Assembly (NCBI GenBank): GCA_937901285.1
Contig: CALCHI010000369.1
Coordinates: forward strand, 1 to 24,644
Source of the DNA: UBA8437 sp003445035
Lineage (GTDB): Bacteria > Planctomycetota > Planctomycetia > Planctomycetales > Planctomycetaceae
DNA: 24,644 nucleotides
Reading direction: 5' to 3'
Position 1 is the first letter of the stretch. Every line of letters begins with the position of its first letter. The notes under the pieces were generated by a model. The model saw only the letters and a program-made list of their open reading frames with translations. It was not told where the DNA came from and searched no databases. Both the position numbers and the translations under genes were made by a program. Shown one piece after another: positions 8,665-15,803 of the stretch.

Positions 8665-8694
8665 TTTGTAGGACGTGGGTTGGCTAACGATCAA
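8665..8694 (-). promoter_or_regulatory. Candidate promoter of the minus-strand secreted-protein gene
   Basis: On the minus strand, TTGATC (8694-8689), an 18-base spacer and TACAAA (8670-8665), each four of six to the sigma70 consensus. It lies about 70 bases before the ATG at 8596 in the divergent gap with manC. Weak evidence. Confidence 0.3.
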
Positions 8695-8739
8695 GGTCAA
8701 GTCCGCTCACGGCCGCACGGCCGGCACATACGGATCACC

Positions 8740-8768
8740 TCGACCCCGTCGGTCGCAGTGTCTATGCT
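8740..8768 (+). promoter_or_regulatory. Candidate sigma70 promoter of the manC operon
   Basis: TCGACC (8740-8745), a 17-base spacer and TATGCT (8763-8768), giving a leader of about 25 bases to the ATG at 8800. The form closely matches the candidate at 17075-17103 (TCGACT, 17 bases, TATGAT), which adds some support. Confidence 0.4.
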
Positions 8769-8799
8769 CGAATTCGTCCCCCAGCGACCCAGGTGATCG

Positions 8800-9873
8800 A
8801 TGCTCCACGCGGTGGTCATGTCCGGAGGCAGCGGCACGCGGTTCTGGCCACAGAGCCGACGTGACCGGCCGAAACAACTCCAGCCGCTGGCTGGCGAGAC
8901 CAGCCTGCTCCAGCAGGCCTTCGACAGGCTCGAGGGCCTCGTCCCCGCAGATCGGACCTGGATCGTCACCAACACCCTCCAGGCTGAAGCGACTCGCCAG
9001 CAATTGCCCACCGTGACTCCGGAGCAGGTTCTGGAAGAACCGCGCGGCCGCAACACCGCCCCCTGCGTGGGCCTGGCCGCGCGTCACCTGTTGGCCACCG
9101 ACCCCGACGCGGTGATGCTGGTCATGCCGGCCGACCACGTGATCGGTCCACACGAAACATTTCGTGGCGCCGTCGGCCGCGCCGCCGAACTGGTCTCCGA
9201 AGACTCCCGGCGACTGGTGCTTTTCGGCGTCCCCCCCACCCACCCCGCCACCGGTTACGGCTACATCCGGAGGGGCGACCCCCTGGGCGGTGACCACCAG
9301 GGTCATCACGTGGCGGCGTTCCATGAAAAACCGGACAGGGCGACCGCCGAGAACTACATCGCCACCGGCGAGACCTACTGGAACTGCGGCATCTTCACCT
9401 GGCGGGCCGACCGGATTCTCGAGGCCCTGGCCGAACACCAACCCGAACTCGCCGTCGGACTCGAACAGGTCGGCGCGGCCGTCGGCACTGACGATTACCG
9501 CCGGGTCCTGGAATCCGCCTACGACTCGATTTCGCCGATTTCGATCGACCACGCGGTGCTGGAACACTCCGACGACACCTGCCTGATCGAGGCACCCTTC
9601 GACTGGCACGACGTCGGCAGCTGGCATGCTCTCTCGCAGCTTTCCGAAAACGACCCGGACGGCAACACGCTGCGGGGCCGCGTCACGGTGGTCGACTCCA
9701 GCGACTGCATCGTTCGCAGCGACGGCGACCACCTGGTGGCGACCGTCGGAGTCGAAGGCCTGGTGATCGTCCACACCGCCGACGCCACCCTGGTGGCCCG
9801 ACGGGATGACGAGGAGGGGTTGAGGCGTCTGGTCGAGCGGCTTGAGGAGGAAGGCCGTGGCGACTGCCTCTGA
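8800..9873 (+). CDS. manC: Mannose-1-phosphate guanylyltransferase
   Basis: Makes GDP-mannose from GTP and mannose-1-phosphate in the cytosol, feeding polysaccharide, glycoprotein or deoxyhexose synthesis. The 357-residue chain carries the nucleotidyltransferase signature GGSGTRFWPQSRRDRPKQ (9-26), EPRGRNTAPCV (80-90), the metal-binding MPADHVI (109-115; D112), TGYGYI (151-156), FHEKPD (174-179) and WNCGIFTW (194-201). It ends soon after the left-handed-helix region. It therefore matches the short GMP-pyrophosphorylase form and lacks the ~120-residue phosphomannose isomerase domain of bifunctional ManC. The ATG at 8800 has AGGTGA just upstream. The last 17 bases overlap ruvX. It is the first gene of a four-gene overlapping set with ruvX and two SGNH-like proteins. 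Confidence 0.93.
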   Translation: MLHAVVMSGGSGTRFWPQSRRDRPKQLQPLAGETSLLQQAFDRLEGLVPADRTWIVTNTLQAEATRQQLPTVTPEQVLEEPRGRNTAPCVGLAARHLLATDPDAVMLVMPADHVIGPHETFRGAVGRAAELVSEDSRRLVLFGVPPTHPATGYGYIRRGDPLGGDHQGHHVAAFHEKPDRATAENYIATGETYWNCGIFTWRADRILEALAEHQPELAVGLEQVGAAVGTDDYRRVLESAYDSISPISIDHAVLEHSDDTCLIEAPFDWHDVGSWHALSQLSENDPDGNTLRGRVTVVDSSDCIVRSDGDHLVATVGVEGLVIVHTADATLVARRDDEEGLRRLVERLEEEGRGDCL

Positions 9874-10312
9874 ACCGATCCGTGACGAGATCCCCGAGGA
9901 GGGATCGCTGCTCGGCCTGGACTACGGACGCGTACGGGTCGGCGTGGCGGTGTCGACTCCCGAACGGAACCTGGCGGTGCCGCTGGAGACGTGGGAACCG
10001 ACCGGTGACGACGACCAGGATGTCCGCCATCTTGAACAACTGATCACCGATCAACAGGTGGTCGCCCTGGTCGTCGGGTTGCCGCTGCACGCCGACGGCA
10101 CCATCAGTGAGTTGTCTCGAGAGGCCGAGACCTTCGGTGCGTGGATCCGCAAATCGACCGGCAAGCCGGTGACCTTCTGGGACGAACGCTACACCTCTCG
10201 CCAGGCCGAGGACCTGCTGCTGAGCGTCGACATGACCCGCAAGAAGCGGAAGGCCCGCCGCGACATGATCGCCGCCCAGATAATTCTGCAGGGGTACCTG
10301 GACCATGGCTGA
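9857..10312 (+). CDS. ruvX: RuvX/YqgF-type Holliday junction resolvase-like nuclease
   Basis: A 151-residue RNase-H-fold protein. Family members are implicated in 16S rRNA 5' processing and in resolvase-like nuclease activity. Motifs are LGLDYGRVRVGVA (19-31, with acidic D22), VVGLPLHADGT (72-82), DERYTS (109-114) and RRDMIAAQIILQGYL (134-148; D136 is the last acidic residue). Length is normal for the family (~140-150). I chose the GTG at 9857 because AGGAGGA precedes it; a TTG at 9842 lies inside that ribosome binding site. It overlaps manC by 17 bases and the next gene by 8 (ATGGCTGA), so translation is probably coupled. Its place between manC and the SGNH genes has no obvious functional logic and may be for co-expression only. 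Confidence 0.92.
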   Translation: MATASEPIRDEIPEEGSLLGLDYGRVRVGVAVSTPERNLAVPLETWEPTGDDDQDVRHLEQLITDQQVVALVVGLPLHADGTISELSREAETFGAWIRKSTGKPVTFWDERYTSRQAEDLLLSVDMTRKKRKARRDMIAAQIILQGYLDHG

Positions 10313-11807
10313 GCCCGGTGCACCCCGATCCGCCGGAACCGCTCCGCGGCGACGTGGCTCCCTGAAACGGCGATTGCTGTTCCTGGTCGTCCTGATCCTG
10401 GGACTCGAAGCCGCCGGTTGGCTGGATGACTACATTTTCAACCACCGCCAGCGGCTGCTGTCTGCACTGGTGATGATGCGGCTGGACACGCAACCGATAC
10501 CCGCACTCTCCGACACCTCCAACAACCGCGAACTGGTCCTCCGAGATCCCACTGACGGGCCCGGAGCAGCCGAACCGTACCGGATCGGCGGGGTCGAGAT
10601 TTCCGGAGCGGGACCATGGATCGGCACACGCAACGTCGTTCCTGCGGACGTGGTTCGAGATGACGAACATCGCGTGTTCATCATCGGGGGTTCGGCGGCA
10701 TTCGGATTCCCTTACCGTTACGCCGACACCTTCTCGGGCATGCTCGACCGGCAGCTCACCGACGACCGCCTGCAGATCCTCAACACCGCCCAGGTCGGAT
10801 GGACCAGCGGAGAACTGGCCCCCCTGGTCGACCAGGCTGTGCGTTTCTACCGGCCGTCGGCGATCGTGCTGATGGTCGGCAACAACGAGTGGTTCCATTG
10901 GCAACCGGTTTCGCAACACGGATCCGAACGGGGCCCGTCGGACGGAACACCCCCCCGTGAAGAACTCGGCCAGACCAGCATCACCATCCTCAAAACACTG
11001 GCTCACAGCCGGGCCCTGGCCGCCATCGAATACGGCCTGGTGAAATGGATGATCTCCAGCCGCCAGGCCCGGCAGGACGAGGCCCGCCGGTCAGGAACAC
11101 GGGACCAGTTCGAATCGCACCACGAGTTGACCGGGTCGGGCTATGCCGTGGCGATGCCGCTTTCACCCCGACAGTACGATCCGTCCGAGTGGCTGGTCGC
11201 CCGCCGGAACTACCTCGACACCTTCCGAGCCAACCTCGGGCAGATGATCACCGTGGCCCGAGACGCCCAGGTGCCGATCGTCCTGTTGACGATTCCCTTT
11301 AACCCCCGTCTCTCGCCGGCCTGGAAACACCGTCAACCGCACTCGTTCGTTCCCGAACACCGCCAGGCGGTCACCGCGGCCATCCAGGGTGCGTCGCGTT
11401 CGGTCTCGGAAAGACAGTTCGCAGCCGGTCTCGAAACCGCCACCACCGCCCTGGCACTGGATCCGCACCCCGCCGTGCTGCACTACCTGAAGGCGCAGTG
11501 CCTGGAGGGACTCGAGCGGCACCAGGAAGCGGAACGGGCTTACGCGGAGAGTCGCGAGCGGATGGTGGGCAACCTGGGCTCGCGGCTGAGCACCAACCGG
11601 ATCATCCGCGAATTGGCCCGGCAGAACATGGTGCCGATGGTCGACGTGCAGGAGTTGTTCCAACAGTACGGAGCGAGACGAGAGCGGCACTACAATGTCG
11701 ACCTGATTCACGACGACTGCCATCCGACGCCACTGGGACACCAGTTGATCGCTGAAGCCCTGGTTCCGCTGCTGCGACAGGCCGTCGTGGAGAACCGCAC
11801 GCCATGA
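10305..11807 (+). CDS. Membrane-anchored SGNH/GDSL hydrolase-like protein with TPR-like insert
   Basis: A 500-residue protein: basic N-terminus, one membrane anchor (about 24-40, LLFLVVLILGLEAAGWL), then an extracytoplasmic SGNH-like domain. Block I is IIGGSAAFGFPY with candidate nucleophile S130 (GGS rather than GDS). A block II Gly is near 165 (TAQVGWTSGE). Block III is MVGNNEWF (190-197). Block V is HDDCHPTPLGH (469-479), giving a D470-x-x-H473 dyad. Between blocks III and V lies a TPR-like helical hairpin (about 370-418). SGNH enzymes hydrolyse or transfer acyl groups on lipids, glycans or peptidoglycan; O-acetyl esterase or transferase action on a mannose-containing glycan is an inference from the manC neighbour. 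It overlaps ruvX by 8 bases and the next SGNH gene by 4 (ATGA). Confidence 0.82.
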   Translation: MAEPGAPRSAGTAPRRRGSLKRRLLFLVVLILGLEAAGWLDDYIFNHRQRLLSALVMMRLDTQPIPALSDTSNNRELVLRDPTDGPGAAEPYRIGGVEISGAGPWIGTRNVVPADVVRDDEHRVFIIGGSAAFGFPYRYADTFSGMLDRQLTDDRLQILNTAQVGWTSGELAPLVDQAVRFYRPSAIVLMVGNNEWFHWQPVSQHGSERGPSDGTPPREELGQTSITILKTLAHSRALAAIEYGLVKWMISSRQARQDEARRSGTRDQFESHHELTGSGYAVAMPLSPRQYDPSEWLVARRNYLDTFRANLGQMITVARDAQVPIVLLTIPFNPRLSPAWKHRQPHSFVPEHRQAVTAAIQGASRSVSERQFAAGLETATTALALDPHPAVLHYLKAQCLEGLERHQEAERAYAESRERMVGNLGSRLSTNRIIRELARQNMVPMVDVQELFQQYGARRERHYNVDLIHDDCHPTPLGHQLIAEALVPLLRQAVVENRTP

Positions 11808-12973
11808 ACGAGCCGGTCCCAACCACCGAGTCCCGGCCACGCCGGTCGGGACGCCGCGGGTTGTTCGTGATGATCTGCCTGGTCGGAATTCCGTTGGCCC
11901 TGTCGGGACTCGACCACCTGGCCGGCTGGATCCTGTCCGCTCCTCCACGACACCTGCTGTTCCCCTCGGGAAGCCAGGTGCGACACGAGAGCGAAGAATT
12001 CGATGTCCAGGTCAAGATCTCCGGCCAGGGACTCCGTGACCGCGAGTTCCCGGCAACGGCATCGGAGGGAAAGACCCGGATCGTGGCGATCGGCGATTCG
12101 TTCACCTTCGGCTGGGGCGTGCAAGGCGAACAGTCGTGGCCGAAGGTGCTCGAGAGCCTGTCGAACAATCCGACGGAGGTGATCAACTTCGGGTTTCCCG
12201 GAGCTTCGCCCAGAGACTACTCGAACATGATCACCTCGGCGCTGGATCATTTCAGCCCCGACATCGTGCTGGTCGGCACGCTTCAGGGCGACGACCTGAT
12301 CCAGCTGGTCGAACAGGAGCCGGTGGAAGTCGAATGGTCTGCGAGAGCTCGAAAGACGATCTTTCCCACGCTGAGCGGCTGGCTGAGACCGGTTCCCACG
12401 ACGATGGAGTCCTACCGCAGTATCTTCCGGAAATCACAGGCTTACCTGAGATCAACACTGACACCCGAGCAGCGTCAGCGGTACCAGCAATTGTCACCCG
12501 GAGTCCGCGCCGCCTTCGAGGCGGGACGACTCAACCCGTCGCTGGTCCACACGGCCATGACCAACCCGGGGCGGTTCGTCGAACCGGTCGAAGAAGCGGA
12601 CACGTGGCAGGGCGAAGCGGAGTCCCTATTCCGGCAGTCGGTGCGTGACTGGGCGGCCCGCTGCCGGAAGTCCGGTGCCGAGTTGGTGCTCGTGATCATT
12701 CCCGACGGGCCGTACGTTTCGGAAGCCGCAGCCAGGGGAATGCGAGCGGTCGGTTACGACGTCCCGGCATCGCTGTTGACGACGACAGTCTGCCAGAACG
12801 TGGTGACCGGCATCTGCGAAGAACTCGAGATCCGGGTCATCAACCCGGTGGCCGAGTTCCGCAAGGCGGCCGATGGTGGGGACTACTTCGAACTCGACGG
12901 CCACTTCACGCCCCGGGGCCAGAAACGACTGGCGGTAGCCGTGGCTCGGGAGCTCGGGCCGCCGGTCGACTGA
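11804..12973 (+). CDS. Second membrane-anchored SGNH/GDSL hydrolase-like protein
   Basis: A 389-residue protein with a basic N-terminus, a membrane anchor (about 20-44) and an SGNH domain outside the membrane. The nucleophile block is AIGDSFTFGWGV (S99). Block II is VINFGFPGASPRDY. The block III position reads VGTLQGDD (157-164), where GxND is usual. The C-terminal block is ELDGHFTPRGQKRL, giving D365 and H367 as the dyad. A long insert (about 165-320) includes an Arg/Gln-rich helical part. It starts at an ATGA overlap with the previous gene, so the two are probably made in fixed proportion. It is not a recent duplicate: the two share architecture but little sequence beyond the motifs. A role in acyl modification of a surface polymer is inferred, not shown. 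Confidence 0.82.
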   Translation: MNEPVPTTESRPRRSGRRGLFVMICLVGIPLALSGLDHLAGWILSAPPRHLLFPSGSQVRHESEEFDVQVKISGQGLRDREFPATASEGKTRIVAIGDSFTFGWGVQGEQSWPKVLESLSNNPTEVINFGFPGASPRDYSNMITSALDHFSPDIVLVGTLQGDDLIQLVEQEPVEVEWSARARKTIFPTLSGWLRPVPTTMESYRSIFRKSQAYLRSTLTPEQRQRYQQLSPGVRAAFEAGRLNPSLVHTAMTNPGRFVEPVEEADTWQGEAESLFRQSVRDWAARCRKSGAELVLVIIPDGPYVSEAAARGMRAVGYDVPASLLTTTVCQNVVTGICEELEIRVINPVAEFRKAADGGDYFELDGHFTPRGQKRLAVAVARELGPPVD

Positions 12974-13000
12974 CCCGGCTGGCTTGCCGGTCCCCGACGC

Positions 13001-13021
13001 GAGGGTTAGAACCGAACCCTC
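13001..13021. repeat. Perfect 7-base inverted repeat between the SGNH operon and the dehydrogenase
   Basis: GAGGGTT (13001-13007) and AACCCTC (13015-13021) around a 7-base loop, 28 bases after the SGNH gene stop. The DNA downstream has no T-run, so it is either a weak terminator or a 5' element of the dehydrogenase mRNA. The 8-base palindrome ATACGTAT follows at 13029-13036, 20 bases before the next ATG. Confidence 0.4.
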
Positions 13022-13055
13022 CCAGTCCATACGTATTCCTGACCACGAGGCCGTC

Positions 13056-13790
13056 ATGAACGACCTGACCAACCGAACCGCGGTGATCACCGGCGGCGGA
13101 TCGGGCATCGGCGCCGCGGTGGCCCGCGCCCTGGCCGATGCCGGTTGCCGGGTCGCCATCACTGGCCGGCGACAGGAGCGACTCGATGACGTCACCGGAA
13201 ACTACGACGGTTCGGTACCGATCATCGCCCGCCCCAGCGACGTCGCCGACCGACAGGGAGTCGTGGAGTTCTTCGACTGGGCCCGGGGGGAGCTGGGACA
13301 GATCGACATCCTGGTCAACAGCGCCGGCATCAACACGCCGGTCCGCGCGGTCGCCACGCTCGATCCGGCCGACTGGGACAAGCTGATCGCCGTCAACCTG
13401 ACCGGGGCCTACAACTGCATCCACCAGGTGCTGCCCGAGATGCGAGATCGGCAGGACGGGGTGATCATTAACATCTCGTCGGTTGCCGGGCTGCGAGCCG
13501 GCACCGTCGGTGGCGTCGCCTACAACGCCTCGAAGTTCGGCATGTCGGCACTGGGGATCACCGTGGCCGAGGAACACCGCGAGATGGGAATCCGCGTCAC
13601 AAACGTCTACCCCGGCGAGGTCGAGACGCCAATCCTTGACAACCGCCCGGTGCCGGTCAGTGCCGAACACCGTGCGAGAATCCTGCAGCCGGAAGACTGT
13701 GCCGATGCGGTGATGATGGTCGTCCGGCTGCCGGCCCGGGCCAACGTTCCCGAACTGGTCATCATTCCAACCACCCAGTCCTACAAGTAG
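13056..13790 (+). CDS. Short-chain dehydrogenase/reductase (SDR)
   Basis: A 244-residue classical SDR, an NAD(P)H-dependent oxidoreductase. The cofactor loop is TGGGSGIG (12-19), the adenine-stabilising motif NSAG (88-91), and the catalytic set Ser at 141/142 (INISSVAG), Y156 and K160 (YNASK). After the catalytic Lys it has VYPGEVETPI, the substrate-loop start. GAGG sits 6 bases before the ATG at 13056, which fixes the start although the frame is open a little further upstream. The C-terminus (NVPELVIIPTTQSYK) resembles the SDR subgroup annotated as YdfG-like or serine/3-hydroxy acid dehydrogenases, but the substrate cannot be read. It is separated by 82 bases and an inverted repeat from the SGNH operon and by 48 bases from the amidohydrolase, with which it may be co-transcribed. 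Confidence 0.9.
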   Translation: MNDLTNRTAVITGGGSGIGAAVARALADAGCRVAITGRRQERLDDVTGNYDGSVPIIARPSDVADRQGVVEFFDWARGELGQIDILVNSAGINTPVRAVATLDPADWDKLIAVNLTGAYNCIHQVLPEMRDRQDGVIINISSVAGLRAGTVGGVAYNASKFGMSALGITVAEEHREMGIRVTNVYPGEVETPILDNRPVPVSAEHRARILQPEDCADAVMMVVRLPARANVPELVIIPTTQSYK

Positions 13791-13838
13791 CTCCCGCACA
13801 CACCAACCCGTCCACATCCCTTTGATCCCCATCGTTCC

Positions 13839-15401
13839 ATGCACGATCTCATCCTCCACGGCGGCACGGTCATCGACGGCACTGGCGGAGACCGGTACAC
13901 CGCCGATGTGGGACTCTCCGGAGACCGCATCACTTCCATCGGCGAGTTGTCCGAAGCCGAATCCGTTCGACGGATCGATGTCAGCGGACGGATCGTCGCG
14001 CCCGGCTTCATCGATGTCCACAACCACTCCGACGGCTGGCTGCTGAAGCGACCGCACTTTCTGCCCAAGACCTCGCAGGGATTCACCACCGAGGTCCTGA
14101 TGCTCGACGGGATTTCCTACGCTCCGGTGAGTCCCGACACGGCACGGCAGTGGCTGTTTTACCTCCGTGGCCTCAACGCGTTGCGGCTCGAGGAATACCG
14201 CGGATGGGAATCGATCGGCGAGTTCCTGGCCGAATTCGATCGCGCGGCGGCACAGAATGTCATCGGCCAGGTCCCCTACGCCAACGTCCGCTCGCTGGTC
14301 TGCGGTTTCGGCAAGCAGTGGGTCGACGACCTGCAGATGAAGATGATCCAGACCGAAGTCCACCGGGGGATGCAGGAGGGAGCCGTCGGCATCTCGACCG
14401 GGCTGGACTACATCGTTCAGTGCTACACGACCACAGACGAACTGGTCGAAGCCTGCAAGGTGATCGCCGAATACGACGGCGTCTACACGACGCATGTCCG
14501 CTACAAGAAAGGGATCCTCGACGGGATCCGCGAGGCGGTCGAGATCGGGAAACGGTCCGGCTGCCGCGTCCACATCTCGCACGTCAAGGGCCGTGACGAA
14601 CAGACCGTCGAAGCGCTGCTGTCGCTCTTTGACGAGGTCAGCAAGGAGGTCGAGTTCTCCTACGAGTGTTACCCCTACCAACCCGGCTCGACGATGCTCA
14701 ACTACCTGCTGCCCTACGAGGCCTGGGACGATGGACCACTGGGAGCCATGTCGCGGTTGCACGACCCGGCCGTCCGGGCCCACTTCCGGCAGGCGCTGGA
14801 GAGCTACCCGCTGAACCTCGACCGGATGACCCTGGCCTGGGTGCCCGGCAAAGAGAACACCGTCTTCCAGGGCCAGACACTCGACCAGTACGTCGAACAG
14901 GTGGGACTGCCCGTCGAAGAGGCCCTCTACAGCCTGCTGATCGAAGAGCGATTGGCACCACTGATCGTCTTCAACGAGGGCGAGGACAGGCAGATCGAAC
15001 CGCTGCTTCAACACGAACGGTGCGTGATCGGCTCCGACGGAATCTACCACGACGGAGGCATCGTGCATCCGAGAGTCTACGGCACAGCACCACGGATCAT
15101 CGGTTCGTGCGTCCGTGACCGGAAACTGTTCTCACTCGAAGAGGCCGTCGCCAAGCTCACGTCCAAATCGGCCGACGTCTACGGTCTGAAAGACCGTGGA
15201 CGGGTCGTCGAAGGTGGACTCGCCGACCTGGTCGTCTTCGACGCCGACACCGTGGCCGATCGGGCCACCTACGAGAACCCGCACCAGACAGCCGATGGCA
15301 TCGACCTGGTCGTCGTCAATGGCGAGGTGATCCTCGAAACCGGCCAGCCGGTCGAATTCGATGGGCCGATGCCCGGCCGATCGCTCCGCTACGAGCGATA
15401 G
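13839..15401 (+). CDS. N-acyl-D-amino-acid deacylase-type amidohydrolase (D-aminoacylase family)
   Basis: A 520-residue metal-dependent amidohydrolase. It begins with the small beta-domain typical of dihydroorotase/D-aminoacylase relatives (HDLILHGGTVIDGTG), then GFIDVHNHSD (H61, H63). Further metal or catalytic positions are H219 (YTTHVRYK), H248 (VHISHVKG) and D400 (VIGSDGIYHDG). It ends with GRVVEGGLADLVVFD and the closing beta-domain, so it is full length. D-aminoacylases usually bridge metal with a Cys in a VGNCG-like block; here the aligned block is LMLDGISYAP, with D90 in that place. Substrate may be an N-acyl-D-amino acid or another cyclic or acyl amide. No signal peptide, so cytosolic. 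No clear ribosome binding site precedes the ATG at 13839, so coupling to the upstream dehydrogenase transcript is likely. Confidence 0.88.
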   Translation: MHDLILHGGTVIDGTGGDRYTADVGLSGDRITSIGELSEAESVRRIDVSGRIVAPGFIDVHNHSDGWLLKRPHFLPKTSQGFTTEVLMLDGISYAPVSPDTARQWLFYLRGLNALRLEEYRGWESIGEFLAEFDRAAAQNVIGQVPYANVRSLVCGFGKQWVDDLQMKMIQTEVHRGMQEGAVGISTGLDYIVQCYTTTDELVEACKVIAEYDGVYTTHVRYKKGILDGIREAVEIGKRSGCRVHISHVKGRDEQTVEALLSLFDEVSKEVEFSYECYPYQPGSTMLNYLLPYEAWDDGPLGAMSRLHDPAVRAHFRQALESYPLNLDRMTLAWVPGKENTVFQGQTLDQYVEQVGLPVEEALYSLLIEERLAPLIVFNEGEDRQIEPLLQHERCVIGSDGIYHDGGIVHPRVYGTAPRIIGSCVRDRKLFSLEEAVAKLTSKSADVYGLKDRGRVVEGGLADLVVFDADTVADRATYENPHQTADGIDLVVVNGEVILETGQPVEFDGPMPGRSLRYER

Positions 15402-15420
15402 ACCACGGGAAGTTCTGCGC

Positions 15421-15455
15421 GTATCAAAGTGATACATCTGTCGCGGAATGCGACA
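15421..15455. repeat. Two tandem perfect hairpins downstream of the amidohydrolase
   Basis: GTATC-AAAGT-GATAC (15421-15435) and TGTCGC-GGAAT-GCGACA (15439-15455), both perfect stems with 5-base loops and only 3 bases between them. They begin 20 bases after the amidohydrolase stop. They could end that transcript, act as RNA 3' stabilisers, or be protein operator sites in front of the 61-residue gene. No T-run follows. Confidence 0.5.
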
Positions 15456-15491
15456 CCAACAGCCTCAACCAGGTGTGGTGCAAATCGCTGG

Positions 15492-15519
15492 TTGACAGTG
15501 TGTTAGGTCATTTGATCGT
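15492..15519 (+). promoter_or_regulatory. Candidate promoter of the 61-residue gene
   Basis: An exact TTGACA at 15492-15497. The best -10 at normal spacing is GATCGT (15514-15519, 16-base spacer), which is poor. Transcription would start near 15526 and give a leader of about 90 bases containing two more hairpins. Confidence 0.35.
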
Positions 15520-15524
15520 TTCGG

Positions 15525-15570
15525 CATGCTGCTTGCATGTTCTCTGGCAACGGCCCGAAACCACCGGGCC
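15525..15570 (+). promoter_or_regulatory. Structured leader: two hairpins before the 61-residue gene
   Basis: CATGC-TGCTT-GCATG (15525-15539) and GGCCCG-AAACCAC-CGGGCC (15552-15570), both perfect. A pyrimidine-rich tract from 15571 to about 15600 follows the second one, then the GGAGGA ribosome binding site (15605-15610). The second hairpin plus pyrimidine tract resembles an attenuator or insulating hairpin. Function inferred. Confidence 0.4.
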
Positions 15571-15617
15571 TCTCTCCCTTCAACTCTTCCCTTCATCACC
15601 TGCCGGAGGAACACATC

Positions 15618-15803
15618 ATGGCCCGCCAGCAATACACACCGACGCCAACCGAAATACGACGCGAGTGCGAGCGGATTCGTTCGGAGTGGTCCGAAGACAC
15701 ACTGTGGAAGCGATCGGGACTGGAGCACTGTCGGCACTGGATGCCACCGACGGTCCACATGCCGCGGACCCACGAACTGATCGAGACGATCACCGATCCG
15801 TAG
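15618..15803 (+). CDS. Small protein of 61 residues, 'IRRECxxIRxxWS' type, unknown function
   Basis: The ATG at 15618 has a strong GGAGGA 7 bases upstream; an in-frame ATG at 15537 has no ribosome binding site and lies in the hairpin region, so it is rejected. The product begins MARQQYTPTPTEIRRE and carries CERIRSEWSEDTLWKR, then WMPPTVHMPRTHE, ending ETITDP. An amphipathic helix (about 10-35) precedes a Pro-rich tail. Small proteins with an 'I-R-x-x-C-x-x-I-x-x-x-W-S' core and a W-x-P-P end occur in planctomycetes as far as I recall; I know no function for them. No signal peptide or membrane segment. Its last 14 bases overlap the end of the convergent cytochrome gene, so transcription from one gene would run antisense into the other. 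Confidence 0.72.
   Translation: MARQQYTPTPTEIRRECERIRSEWSEDTLWKRSGLEHCRHWMPPTVHMPRTHELIETITDP

Noticed and set aside
10305..12973. The two SGNH genes as a recent tandem duplication
   Set aside because: They share only architecture and short motifs; lengths, inserts and catalytic blocks differ (GGS versus GDS, DDCH versus DGH).
12906..15068. A 720-codon open frame on the minus strand opposite the SDR and amidohydrolase
   Set aside because: It is antisense to two genes with full catalytic motifs, its translation is Asp/Val/Gly-rich with no domain, and long antisense frames are expected in GC-rich DNA.
15537..15617. Earlier ATG for the small gene at 15537
   Set aside because: No ribosome binding site there, and the added residues read through the hairpin region; the ATG at 15618 has GGAGGA at ideal spacing.
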